This document shows, one piece after another, positions 10,679 to 22,115 of a stretch of DNA of 64,000 nucleotides. The position numbers and the translations under genes were made by a program. The stretch lies in NCBI GenBank assembly GCA_025094145.1, contig JALLLS010000072.1, forward strand, positions 62,001 through 126,000, given 5' to 3'. The notes below the pieces were generated by a model. It did no database searches and had not been told where the DNA came from. It saw only the letters and a list, made by a program, of their open reading frames with translations. Source of the DNA: Spinellus fusiger (Eukaryota; Mucoromycota; Mucoromycetes; Mucorales; Phycomycetaceae). The stretch's first letter is position 1, and each line of letters begins with the position of its first letter.

Positions 10679-13600
10679 CTATGACATGTTTTTGTTTTTG
10701 CGGGTAAGGGTGGTAAGAAAGGATTGGGCACATTCAGAGATAGTGAAGGTGAGGAAAGGAGAGTTGTGGAAGTGGCTGGCCCAGTAGCCATGCCAAATTG
10801 CCTGGAGAACTGCACCAAAGACTTGACTACTAGTCAGAGGTCTATTGGGAGGAAGAGAAAAGGAATCTAAATGTTGAATAGTATCTGCTTGCAAAGGAGT
10901 GTATATGTTGAGCCAATATGGCAAAACAGACATCCAGACAGGCCAAACCCTTGGACAAGTCACTAAGAAATGTTTGGGACTGTGGCAAGGGTGAGAGCAT
11001 AGGCGGCAAGAGAGAGACAGAACAATGGTGGGCATAATGTGGTGTAGGAGTGACAAGGAGGACAGTTTGCCATGCAACAGGCAAAACCAAACATTCCTTG
11101 CCACATGTGACATAGGTGCCTTCCAAAAGGCTTTCCACTTGTTGGGTGGAAGTGAGGCAGCAGGAGAAGAGTTTGGCACAGGTGTTGTATAGCATAGTGA
11201 GCAGAAGACTTGTGATGAGGAGTGCATAAGTGGCAAGTTGAAGAAAGATGTTGTGAGGGGAGAAGAAGAAATATCCACAGTATCAGAATATGATGACTGT
11301 GGGTTCATATGAGGAGTGGATGAGTGGATGAAGAATGGAGGGTGGATGATGTGATGGTTATCCACATCACAGAAGAAATGAGAGAGGAGGTAATGGTGCA
11401 TTGGCCAATCTGTCCAAGGATGACGTTGTAAGGATTGTGTGGGGAGGTCATAATAATAAGCATTGGCAACTGTAAGGTTTTTGAGGCCTGGCCTAGCTGG
11501 AGTGGGGTTGGTGGTTGATGATATCCATATGGATGACAGGGGAAAGCAAAGACATGTAGCAGGAGACAAGTCACTGCACAATTGTGGGAGGGGAAGATGG
11601 TCAAAAGCCAAGAAAAGAAGATTAAATGAATGTGAATGGGGCAGACATAAAGCAGAACAAAAAGCAGGAAAAAAGAAAAGAAAGACATAATTGGGGGCAT
11701 AGAAAGAAGAAGAAAGAGACATATAATAAGAAAAATAGGCACAAAGCCAGAGGATTGAAAGGGGAGCTTATTGGGTGACAGGACAAAGAAAAGGAAGGAG
11801 CCAACAAAACTGGAGGGAGGCCTGTTGAGTGGACGGATCCAGCACACCAAGACCACCACAGTGACAAGGGAGACATAGGTTGGCATAGCTGATAGGAGGA
11901 AACATCTTTCTCATCAGGAACCTACTCACCATAGATTTTAGCTTGGCATAAAAGGAGACAGGAAACCAGACAAGACAGAGAACATGCTAGAGCTTGGAGA
12001 GAACTAAAGTGTTAACCACAGTGGCTCTACCTTGAACTGACAGGAATTGTTGTGAATGAATGTGGAGTGCTTGCTGGATGGTGGTGAGGAGTTGGGTGGC
12101 ATAGGTGTTGCATTGTAAAAGAGTGTTGATGAGGGGATAACCAAGATAAATGAGTAGAGAAGGAGAAGAGTGGTCTATCCAAGAGGGAATACCAGCTCTT
12201 GTAAGTGGCTCATGCCATTCAGGCAGAGGAGCACTGGAGAGGGAAAAGGCATGGGTTTTATCAAGGTTAGTGTAGGCATTGGAGGCAAGGCTGTAGGTGT
12301 CAAGGTGGTGGCAAAGGCAAGTGAGGTTGGAGGGTGTGCTGGGGCAGGCAAGGATATTGTTGGCATAAGCAAGTACTTTGAGGCATAAGGGAGGTGAGGC
12401 ATAGGGGATGGAATGACCTCTGAAGAGAGGATCATCTTGGATGGCAAGAAGAAGCAGTTTGAGGACAAAGTTAAAAAGGACTGGAGATAATGGGTCTCCC
12501 TGACTGAGACCTCTTGCTTGGGTGACAGGATCAGAAAGGTGCCCATTAATATTGATACGGATTTTTGTGTTGAAAAAGAGGGAGGCAATGGAGGTGACAA
12601 GGGAAGGAGGGAAACAAAAATGGGTAAGGACGGACTGGAGGTAAGAAGGATGGACATGGTCATAAGCCTTCTCTTGGTCAAGAAGGATGCCAATGGTGGG
12701 GGAATGAGAGGAAGAGGCATGGTCCATTGCTAACTTGATCATTAGACCATTGTCAGCAATGAAGCAAGAAGGGAAGAGGCCAGTTTGGTAGGAATTAATG
12801 AGTGTCTTTGCTACCCAGACCATCCTAGAGTTCAGCATCCATGTAAACACTTTAGTGTCACAATTGATTAAGGAAAGGGGGCGCCAGTTGCAAAGAAGGT
12901 TAAGATCACCTTTCATGGGTAGGAGGCACATAGTAGTGTCCATCCAAGAAGAGGGAAATAGAGAGATGGAAAGGGCATCATTGTAAAGATGGGTAATGAG
13001 TGTGGCATAGAGAGGGTGGGCATAAACAAGGGAAAGGATTGGATAGGGAAGACCATCTGGACCAGGACTGCTAGCTTTGGGGCTGTGAGATACACTGTCA
13101 CAGATGTCATGGATGGTAAAGGGAAGGAGAAGGAAGGATTGTTGTTCTGCTGTGAGTTGGTGGTTGGGAGTGATGTGATCCAGCAATTGGGATGTGGCAG
13201 TGGGGTTGGTGGGTTCAGGGGAAAAGAGGGTTGTATAAAAGGAATGTGCTGCATCTGTCATAGTGGAAGGAGTGGTGCATAGGTTGTTGGTGACTGGATG
13301 TTGGAGGGAGGGCATATGTTGGAGGGAGGCGTGTTGGGAGATGGTATTCTTGAGGAAACCAGCAGATTTCTCACCTTCTTCTTGCCAACATTTGCCAGCT
13401 CAAAGAGATGAGATGTCCACCAGTTCCAGTTGGAGGGTGGCAATTTGCTGGTCAAGGGAAGGAAGGAATTGGTAGAGAACAGCAAGAAGATGAGACCAGC
13501 TCAACATTGGATGACTTAAGGGAAGAAGAAAGAGAGGAGGGGGCATAAATATAGTCAATGGTAGAGAGGATAGTGGCATTGCACCTAAAGGTAGGTAATG

Positions 13601-14162
13601 GAGGAGAAGGAGGGGCATAGTGACAGTCCACAAAGTATGAAGAGAGATATTCACACCAGGGCATAAGAAGAAGATGAGTGGAGGGAGTGTGAAGAGACAT
13701 GTTAAAGTCTCCCATAATGAAGAGGCAATCCCAAATGAGTGGGTTGTGTGAAATAGAAAAGGAACAAAGGTCATGAAAAAAGTCTCTTCGTTGAGGAAGA
13801 GAACCAGCAGGGGCATAAAGAACAAGGGCATAGAAAGGATCATAAAAGGAAGAAACATGACTTACCTTGACCAGCAGGGCGCAATCATCCTCTGGTAAGG
13901 GTATGCAGTCAAAATGAAGGTGAGGAGAGAGAGAAACAATACCACAATGGTATGTCCATAGGGAAGAGTGGGTGCAAAATTGTTGGTGAAGGAGGGTGGC
14001 AAGTTGAAGTGATGTGACATATGTTTCTTGAAGGGCAATGATGTTGAATGAGGATTGTTAAAGGAAAGAAATGAAGTCTGAACAATGAGAAGGACTGGAT
14101 AATTTGATCAAGCTATTGCAGTTGATACTGGCAATGCTGACAGAGAGGGAAAGGGCTGACAT
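10679..14162 (-). pseudogene. L2-1 ORF2: endonuclease-reverse transcriptase, inactive
   Basis: ORF2 begins at 14162, one base after the ORF1 stop. The N-terminal endonuclease shows SINCNSL, ALQETYVTS, LVLYAPAGSLPQRRDFF and FIMGDFNMSLH. The reverse transcriptase shows CNWRPLSLINCDTKVFTW, LLDQEKAYDHVH, RGLSQGDPLSPVLFN and, where YADD is expected, LAYANNILAC (near 12345-12375). The C-terminal third is Leu/Ser/His-rich with a CRLCSHPCHSPKHFLVTC segment resembling the Cys/His motif at the end of many LINE ORF2 proteins. Frameshifts and a deletion near 13490 also disable it. Confidence 0.8.
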
Positions 14163-14163
14163 C

Positions 14164-15164
14164 CTAGGATGCTATTGTTGTTGCTGGTGTTGTTCCAGCA
14201 GAAGGAATGGCAGGGGTTGAAGCAGGCTTGGCCTGTACTCCAGGGATGTGGGTGGTGGGCTTGGTGGTAGCAGAGAAAGTAGACCTAGTCACCCTATGAA
14301 AGAGCTCCTTTGTCTTCTGCCTTTTGGTGGCAGGGGTCTCCATCTGTGGTTGCTCCTTGACCTGTTTGACCTGTTTGGCCATGATCACACCATGGCCAGG
14401 AGAGGGCAACTCCTCCTCCTCTTCCACAGCTAATACTGCTGTTACTACCTGGGGCTCTGGGGCTTCCTCGGGGATTTCTGGGACCATTTGATCCTCCATT
14501 GGATCATCCCTCTCCTCCTGCAGCCAAGGGATGTTGTGTTGGAGCTGCTCAAAGGTGATGAGGTCACCTTCTGAATCTGTGTATGGGGCCACATCCAGGA
14601 CCACATAGCCAGCACCCACATAAGTGCAATATGTTGTGTCATAAAGGACACCTGCATCCAGGACTTGGCCATAGTGAACCATTGTGTCCTTGATCCCATC
14701 TATGACAGTGTGTGGGTCCCTTAAAGGGAGTCTTGAAAGGGATACCTTTCTGATATCAACCTTAGGCCCAAGAGCCAAGACACCAACTACAGTTGCATTG
14801 GCCTTTTTGAAGTACAGCCCCTTTTCACAGGCCCTGCTGATACTCTCATAGTCATCAGGTGCAAATCCAACCTCAAAGATGGTCTTCTTCCCTTCTTTCT
14901 GGGAAGCAGCACCAAGTCTCTTGGGGTATTGCTCAAACAATGCCTTATATACCTGGAGGTGGGTAGGTGAGATCTTGCTCACATTGAAGATAACTGTGCC
15001 TGGGTAGTATGCACTATGCCAAACACAAGTCTTGTACATTTTCATGCCTTGTGTTGCTCAGAGGCAGAGAAGTGTTTGTTTTGTTGGCAGCAATGCTAGC
15101 CCAACTGGTGTTTGTTGCAGGGGGATTGCCCTTAGGTTGTGATTCTTTAGCAGAAGAAGCTATG
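14164..15164 (-). pseudogene. L2-1 ORF1, zinc-knuckle-less variant
   Basis: It encodes about 330 residues but carries one base lost near 15050, so the first ~40 codons are out of frame with the rest, and the start codon reads ATA. The conserved part has TVIFNVSKISPTHLQVY, VGFAPDDYESISRACEKG and LLITFEQLQHNIPWLQE-like text. An acidic stretch (VLAVEEEEELPSPGHG) and a basic tail (ATKRQKTKELFHRVTRS) follow. L2-D has two CCHC knuckles at this place; this copy and L2-E do not. The stop TAG (14164-14166) is one base from the ORF2 ATG. Confidence 0.75.
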
Positions 15165-15182
15165 TTTTGAGAAAGAATACAG

Positions 15183-16701
15183 TTCAAAGTATTTTTTTAT
15201 TTATAGGTGTTGATTGCTATTCATGCATTGGGCATGTTAGCCACCCTATGAGAACTTTTGAACAATTAAGATATACATATAAAAACTTTCAAATACAAAA
15301 GTGGAAAGAATAAATGCAAGGAAAAAAGAAACAGAAGATATGAGTATATAAAACCTCAAAATGAGGGAAAAAATGAAGAAAAATATGAGAAATGAGAGAA
15401 AATGGCAATGCAGACATAGACATTAGTTTGAGCCTAATCCCACAAGCTTCTCAATAGACCAAAGATTGGTCTATTTACAAGTCTTGTTGGGTGTGTTGAT
15501 TGTTTCCCTTGACTCCTTCCATGGCTGAGTCAGACCCAAATGCCTGGAGGGCTTCTTTTTCAAGGGTGGTGGGAGGGCTGGTGACTGTGGCCTTGGCCTT
15601 GAGGTCTGCCAAGAGCTTCTCAAAGGCAATGGTGGATAGATGGGGTGTGGCAATGCTTGAGCCAAAGTGGCAAGCAATGCTGTACCCTAAATGAATGGGG
15701 GCACAAAGACAGGTATTGGACACTTGTTGCTCAAAGAGTTTTTGGGCCATTACAGCCTTGGTGCTATCTGACTCCTGCTGGAGCTTAGGGTCTGCAATCA
15801 CCATTGCAGCTACTGGATCAAAGCTTGCCTGTGGCTTGATCTTTGATTTCTTAATTTTTTCCTTGAGTTCTTGCTTGAAGCTACCATGTACAAGCAGTGC
15901 AATTGTGCCCCTTGCAGGGAAGTGAATGTCTATGATCCGTGACTGTTGGATCTTCAGTGATACCAATATCTTGTGGATCTGGCCATACTTGAGGTAGCAG
16001 CAACAGAGCAAGTATACAAAGTCATATACTGAGGGCCCAGTAGGCTCTTGTAAGGCCCAAACTGTTTGTGCTCTAAGCACTGCTCTGGCCTTTGCTGTCT
16101 TCTTTGGTGGGGAGGCATTCTTTTTAGCCATGTTGACATGTGACAGTAGCCTTTTATATGGCATCTGTGGTTTTCACTGTGGGAATGGGTGTGGGAGTAG
16201 GGGCAGGAGGTGATTTGGGTGCATTATCTGCACTCTTGGCATTGATCTGAGCCTGGAGAGATGTAATAAGGTCATCCTTGACCTTGACTTGTGCTTCCAA
16301 TTCCTGGATGTGGAGTCCAATTGTTGTCATTTGTCTCTGAATATCTGACAGAAATGCCATCATCTGCTGGGTGAAGGTATCAGACTTTTCTACCTCAGTC
16401 ATTTGATACTTGTAAGTATTTGCATGAGTGCATTTGGTAATTAGTCTGGGTTTTCTGCTGTCTGAGTTAGGAATGGTGGTGGTAGTGGTGGCCTCAGACA
16501 CAAAGGGTCTGACAGGTGCTGGTACAGGAGGTTGCTTGATGGTTGGTGGTTGGCCAGGATCTGTAGTTGGTGTATCCAATGTGTACTGTGTACTATGTGG
16601 GTGGATAGGGTTTGTTGCTGATGGATAGATGTTGCTTATGTTGAGTTTTGCAATTTGTATTTTTACTCTTTTGGGGTAATATTGATTACACAAAAGAGCA
16701 A
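15183..16701 (-). mobile_element. L1-C: ORF1-only L1 derivative (half-LINE) with 17-bp TSD
   Basis: It is flanked by TTTGAGAAAGAATACAG at 15166-15182 and 16702-16718. The left end TTCAAAGTATTTTTTTATTT is the L1 3' end; the right end ATTACACAAAAGAGCA is the L1 5' end. Between them are a short 3' UTR (15183-~15425) and ORF1, with no trace of ORF2. It differs from L1-A and L1-B throughout, so it is a distinct subfamily rather than a recent deletion of either. The right duplication includes CAG, the first three bases of the Tc1 that begins at 16716. Confidence 0.85.
15475..16693 (-). pseudogene. ORF1 of the half-LINE L1-C
   Basis: Two overlapping frames together cover the whole ORF1: about 179 residues (16693-16154) and 229 residues (16164-15475), so a single frameshift near 16155 separates them. 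The N-terminal half contains the coiled coil (FTQQMMAFLSDIQRQM, HIQELEAQVKVKDD) and a Pro/Thr linker. The second half has the basic MAKKNASPPKKTAKAR block and the conserved FVYLLCCCYLKYGQI ... FPARGTIALLVHGSF domain. It ends QQDL-TAA. Apart from the frameshift it is well preserved, better than L1-A ORF1. Confidence 0.75.
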
Positions 16702-16715
16702 TTTGAGAAAGAATA

Positions 16716-18071
16716 CAGTGGCACCTAGAAAAATAATGGATATTTCAGATTCAGACCCAAATTTTAACCTTGAATTTTTTTTATTATACATTCTTTATTT
16801 ATCAATTTTCCATCATAATGTCTACCCCACCTAACACCACCAAACAACCTATGAGACCTCTTGGGAACAGAAAGAAGAATATCAATTACTTCACTCAATG
16901 CCTCATTGCTCACAAGGCCACCATAAATAGGACTAACCAGGCTGCCATTTCTACTAGGTTTGGAGTTATTAAGCAGTTTTTTCCCTTATTGTAAAGAGAT
17001 ATAAGGAGACTGACTGTTTCAAGGCCAAGAAGAGCACTGGGCACAAGCCCCTTCTGATTGAGAGAGATGAGAGAGAAGTTACCCACAAAGTGGCAAGAGA
17101 TTCATTTCAGACAATAGATCAACTTTGAAAGCAGATGACCACCAAAGTGTGTATGAGCACCTTAAAAATGATGAAGAAGCTTGGCCTGTTTTCTTGCAGG
17201 GTGGTCAACAAACCTTCCCTCAGCATCAAGCACAAGAATTTGAGGCTTGTTTGGGCTAAGGCCCACCTCCATTAGACCAAAGACAACTAGAAGATGGTCA
17301 TCTGGTCTGATGAGTCCAGATACCAGTTGGTCACCACCAACAACCATACCAGGGTGGTGCAAAAAGTTAATGAGAGATTGCTACCAAAGAACGTCAAGCC
17401 CATCATGAAGTTTGGAGGTGGCAGCATGATGGCGTGGGGATCTTTCTCTGGTGAAGGTGTCAGGAGATTGGCACCTATGAAAGGCAGTATAGACAGTGAA
17501 AGATAAATTGATATCTTAAAGAAGGATAGCTGCCCTGAGCTGGCTCAACTTAAGGCACTGAATCCAGAGATCAATTATGTTCTTCAGGAAGACAATGCCA
17601 GCTGCCACAAGAGCAAGGAGTCCAGGCTATGGAAGGTACAAGAGACCATTGCCACTGTGGAGGGGTGGCCATTGCAAAGCCCCAACCTCAACCACATAGA
17701 GCATTTATGGGAGGAACTTGACAGAGCAGTTCAGAAGAGGATGACCCAAAGAAGTACTCTTAAATATTTGGAGGTACCATTGTTAGAAGAATGGTAGAAT
17801 ATTCCCAAGAGCACCATAGATACCCTCATTAACAGCATGCATTGGAGATGTAAGACAATTATTGAGGCCAAGGGTGGAAACACAAAATATTAAGGGTTTC
17901 TACCCAATAAACTTGTATTTATTATTCTGTTGACCTTCTTTGTACTTCATTCAATTTTCGAGTTTCCATTGTGTGTTTAATGTGTGTGTTTATTACAAAG
18001 AATAATTATATCCACAAACAAGAATATTATAGGATAATAAAAAGTGTCTCTTGTTTTTCTGACCCCCACTG
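16716..18071 (+). mobile_element. Tc1/mariner element (Tc1-17k)
   Basis: A 1356-bp element lies between TA dinucleotides (16714-16715 and 18072-18073). The left end is CAGTGGCACCTAG; the right end read inward is CAGTGGGGGTCAG. The ends agree at CAGTGG but diverge after that, so the terminal repeats have decayed or been exchanged. The transposase gene inside is broken. It lies directly right of the half-LINE. Confidence 0.85.
16818..17893 (+). pseudogene. Tc1 transposase, multiply broken
   Basis: It is homologous along its length to the transposase at 30856-31935. Preserved segments include the N-terminal GNRKKNINYFTQCLIAHKAT helix-turn-helix, VIWSDESRYQL with the first catalytic Asp, and VLQEDNASCHKSKE with the second. 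The third block reads PNLNHIEHLW, with PIEHLW changed to HIEHLW. Many stops and frameshifts (after ~16995, in 17010-17290, and at 17504) make it non-functional. Its codon AAG CAG at ~17127 shows that the TAG in the 30.9-kb copy came from CAG. Confidence 0.8.
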
Positions 18072-18861
18072 TAGCAATGTAATTGTCTAAATTCTTTTCT
18101 CAAAGATTGATTTCTTATAGAATCATTCTATATTTTTATTATTTGTTCTTTAGTATAAATATTCCATTAACAAAGAACTAAAATAAATAGTTGAATACTA
18201 CTCCAAGGTTTTCTTTTATCTTTTTATTCTTCTGTTATTCTTTTTGATATCTTCTGAGACAAGTTTTGGGCAGTGCTACTGTGATTTCTTATGAAGTATC
18301 ATTGTCATTTACAAATTAATTCTTAGCAAAGTATTGATTGCATTATATTATTTTTGTACCTGTGTGTACTGTTGTTCCCTTTTTATCTGTTTTATATTGC
18401 TTCACTGTAGTGTTACAAAGTATTTATCTTATTTGTTTTCATAGTCTATTCACTTGAACAGTGTTGTAATCATGAAGGCAACAGTAGCAGTCATAGACCA
18501 ATTATTAAGTTGTCTCCTTTCTACAATGTAATTCATAGTTAAGACACTGCATATTAAAGTCTACTGTACAGGCCATTATTATCAAGTATCCTAAAACAGT
18601 AATAGATTATTCTCAATAACACAGTCACCTGTCTATTTAGTATAAATAGATATGTAAAATTGTTTTAATAAAAGTATCTCGTTTTTGAGTCTGATTAATT
18701 CCTTTAGAATTTAACAAACAGACTATTCCTCTACCCTTTTTATTTGTTTTCAAACCCTACCTCCAATTTCCTATCCAAATCCTTTTTCTTACCTTATTAC
18801 TCTACTTTTCTATCCATCATACACACCTCCCAAGTATCACATGCATTGTTTTATCTTAACT
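18072..18861 (+). repeat. Dispersed repeat R, copy 2, with LTR inside
   Basis: Together with 4173-4617 it forms a pair in the same orientation. It is interrupted by an LTR with target duplication (18457-18721) and continues past the point where copy 1 is cut by the L1 fragment (CTTATTACTCTAC near 18800). Confidence 0.7.
18462..18716 (+). repeat. Solo LTR, family S2, copy b
   Basis: The 255-bp sequence TGTTGTAATC ... AATTTAACA has inverted TGTT/AACA ends. It is flanked by AACAG at 18457-18461 and 18717-18721. The paralogous repeat at 4560-4570 (TTGAACTGACTATTCC) is the unoccupied site. It contains AGTATAAATAG and AATAAAAG. Confidence 0.92.
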
Positions 18862-19239
18862 GAAGAATAAAGAGACTCTAAAATGACAGGACTTTATCCA
18901 AGAATAGATTGCTTTTATTTAGTGGAGTATAAAACTCTTTATATACCAATCAATTGCCATAGCTACACTTATGTGCTTCCTGTAGTTGAGTCTACAAACA
19001 TGACCTTAATTACTTATCAGAGCTAATGCAATTGATTGGTGCTACTTGCATTAGACATGTCTCTGTATTGACCCTAGATACAACATCCTTAATAAACCAA
19101 AAGAGACCATTAGAGAAGACATGGCCACCAAGACCAATATTGAAGAAGTACCCTGATAAAATGGACATTTGTTTATATATTTTAGTGGCCATGCCTTTTT
19201 TTTTAACAAAAAAAAAGAACATGGAGGCAAGGCTCCAGT

Positions 19240-19995
19240 GTGCACATTAACAGTAACAAACAGTTTTCTGGTCCAATAAGTCCAGGGTCAAGATTATGAG
19301 CTTTGATAGGGACACCAAAGTCATCAGGCAGCATGAAATGGCCTTTAATTCTGAAAATGTCATAGAAATAAAGTATAATGGAGGTAATAGAGTAATGATG
19401 TGGGGTTGCTTGGGTAAAGAGGGTGTTGAGAGATGGATCATAGTGGAGGTTATAATATGCTCCAACAAGTACAGCAATGTCTTGGGAGAAGCCAACTACA
19501 AAAGACTCAAGCATCTCTCTCCTAAATCCTGGAGACAGTTACCACCTATAGAACAATAATAATAGACTACATACAAGTAAGGCAACTTGAGAATAGATGG
19601 CAGCAAATAGTATAGAAATGACTTTTTAATAGTTCTTATAAAGCCCTGATCTCAATCCAATTGGGCATCTGTGAACCCACCTGAAGAATATTATCATGTA
19701 GGATAAAAGGGTGTATACTACCAAATAAGGGTTGGTGACTGCCCTACAGCTGGAAGAAAGTAAAATATTGAAAGATATGACAGACATCCTTATTGCCAGC
19801 ATAAGCAGAGATACCAAGCTGTGATTGATACCAAGGGTGGTCACATTAGCTAATAAATAGCCTTTTAATAAAGCCACTACTATCTATTATAAACACTATT
19901 ATCTTTATCTATTGAAAGTTCTATGTCTCTATCTAATAAAATCACGAAGTTATAACACTATCAAGATAAAAGTATGAAACTAAAAATAGAAAACT
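19240..19995 (+). pseudogene. Old Tc1/mariner relic (Tc1-19k)
   Basis: The plus strand holds transposase remnants: SNKSRVKIMSFDRDTKVIRQ (first-Asp block with Asp lost), VMMWGCLGKEGVERW, and YQAVIDTKGGHIS near 19810-19850. A non-coding right part follows and is shared with the relic ending near 45510. Upstream (19020-19235) is A/T-rich sequence probably derived from the same element. It belongs to a family different from the 17-kb and 31-kb copies. Confidence 0.6.
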
Positions 19996-20489
19996 AACAT
20001 TTAAAACCACTGAATACGTTCTTTTGGTCACTTTAGGTTATGTTCTTTGGCCCTGGCCTTGAATAGATATTATAAATTCATATTTGTAGTATAATTCACA
20101 TATTACTTATTCATAATTATATCAGATAATACAAGCCCTATCACTAGATGCTATATATCAATTAATTATATATATATATATTGGTACTAGATATGATGTT
20201 AAATAATATATATAGAAGCAATAATGAAATATCTTCATTCTTAATAGATAAGGCTTAGGTTAAAGATACAAACAACTACCCATCAATAAATTTAATGATT
20301 CTATAAATTAATTATACAATAAATTTAATCTATATTTTTGGTTTTTATAAAAAGACAATAAACAAATCCTCACAATTATCCATAAGATCTACAATGTTCC
20401 AAGATAGTACAAACAATACCTCACACCTATACATTTATCACAATAATTCACAGTCCATATTTAATGTTAACAGAAAGAAATGTAATAAT
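19996..20489. other. AT-rich spacer, nothing recognised
   Basis: No ORF, tRNA or repeat match was seen; short TA runs occur near 20168. Confidence 0.4.
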
Positions 20490-20885
20490 AACATGATTGA
20501 TAAAAAGATAATTATCATTGGGTAAAGAATGGTTTAGTATTAATACATTTTGGGGGTGTTTATTGTTTAATTGCCTCAAGATTATGATTCATTACATAAA
20601 TACACCATTAGATAAACAATTGATCACTAAGAGTCTCAAATTAATTAACTATTATAGCTTGTAAATGTCCAGATAGGATTAAAGATAACAGCAACTTTAA
20701 TTAAGTGTCAAATAGGTACATCAAGTAAAAGGGATTTATAGTTAAAACTAGTTAGTGAGAGTAAATCAAGATTAATACTGTATTTGTGTACACTTAGGCT
20801 TTCATTGAGTATTCTGAATGTCACACCACACTACTCATATTAACCAATTCATGGAAAATCTTTGATTAATATTAAAATACAATAT
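20490..20885 (-). repeat. Degenerate S3 LTR relic
   Basis: It shares the order and many words of the S3 LTR, e.g. TGTACACTTAGGCTTTCATTGAGTATTCTGAATGTCACACCACACTACT (read in pieces) near 20780-20840 compared with 5811-5860. It is shorter and strongly diverged, so it is an older copy. Confidence 0.6.
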
Positions 20886-21616
20886 CAAACTACCTTACTC
20901 AATCACTTTGTGATTGAATTGTAACTTAGAAGCAAGTATAAATACCTTTCTAAATGTTATAATAAAATGTGTAGTCTTGTATCTGCTATTAGACAATACT
21001 CAATACAATAAATTTATATCTAAAATATATAACATTGTTTTATCCAAATGGTATGTTGTTGAAAAAATCAAGTATGTTGTAACATGTCTTCTGAATAATA
21101 TAGAATAGTATAAAATGATATGATTGAGTTTAGATATCAACGAATTAGAATTGTTAAATACATATAAATTATTCTTGCGTCAATATGTAACTAATAATAA
21201 TATATGTAATTTTTAAAAAGATATTATAATTATGCTGTGCGTATTCATGTGTTAAATATATAATTTAGAATATATTTGATTTTAAATTAATTTATAATAA
21301 TATATTATAGCTGTAATTTTACTTGTGCTTTACACTTATTCATTGCAATATATTTATTGACATGTAAAAGTTTTTACAAAAAAAACTTATAAAAAATATT
21401 CTTGAGTAAAGGTAATAAATAAAATAGACAGTATATACTTTGTTATAATTATTTTTATAAACAAGAGATGAATAAATCAAATGTATAAAGTATCTATATT
21501 TGGATAGACAGATATTACATAGTGATATATGTCTTAGTTATAAATAGATAGTATAGAGTAGTGTCTAATAGCAGATACAAGACTATACATTTTATTATAA
21601 CATTTATATTGAAGAA
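20886..21616. other. AT-rich spacer, nothing recognised
   Basis: It contains an ORF of 64 codons at 20914-21108 without recognisable features, probably chance. Confidence 0.4.
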
Positions 21617-21913
21617 TGTGATGACCTAATTTGAACACTCTTTATTTTACACTATTTTCCCCACCATCAATACCACTCCTATATTTCGTATCACTTCTAT
21701 GTCACTGATCATACACTCTTTTATTCTCCATATAGCATTTCATACTTAGCAATTAGATAGTAGCTTAGAGACATCAGTATAAATACACATCCAATTGTCA
21801 TAAATAAATCTGCATTCTGATGTCTGCTATCAGCATATACTATCTACCATATCTTGTCTTATTTGCACAACACCTAGTACCTTCTTCCTACCTGTTCCTA
21901 GTAGTCCCTTACA
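21617..21913 (+). repeat. Solo LTR, family S1, copy b
   Basis: TGTGATGACC ... CCCTTACA, 297 bp, is flanked by the 5-bp duplication AAGAA (21612-21616 and 21914-21918). It is similar to the LTR at 9452-9710 in reverse orientation. AGTATAAATACA followed by AATAAATC gives the sense direction. Confidence 0.9.
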
Positions 21914-22115
21914 AAGAACTATTTTTATCAAGATAATACAAAAGTATATAATTAAATATGTGGATTATTTTAATGACATATTTGAATATTCTTAGTTTTA
22001 AATATAAAAACTATTATTAGATGTTTTGAAGTATTGGAGATTAATTTTGTACTCCTAAAAGATCTTTATATCAAGTAATAGACAGTGATATTTTTAGCTT
22101 GTAATACTATTGTTA

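Larger units (their letters stand above)
10481..15164 (-). mobile_element. LINE L2-1, full-span copy with TSD
   Basis: A 12-bp direct repeat TTTTGAGAAAGA flanks the element (10469-10480 and 15165-15176). On the plus strand it starts with a T run (the poly(A) tail of a minus-strand LINE) and ends at GAAGAAGCTATG, i.e. exactly at the ORF1 start codon position. Order on the minus strand: ORF1 (14164-15164), ORF2 (10679-14162), short 3' UTR. It is internally defective: a ~310-bp deletion near 13490 relative to L2-D, frameshifts, and a reverse transcriptase motif changed to YANN. Confidence 0.85.

Noticed and set aside
14248..14433. Plus-strand ORFs across the LINE region
   Set aside because: Shadows of LINE genes on the minus strand; translations are low-complexity.
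4618..18075. Repeats R1 and R2 as LTRs of one giant element
   Set aside because: They are not at symmetric ends, homology begins and ends at later insertions, and no TG/CA ends or target duplication were found.
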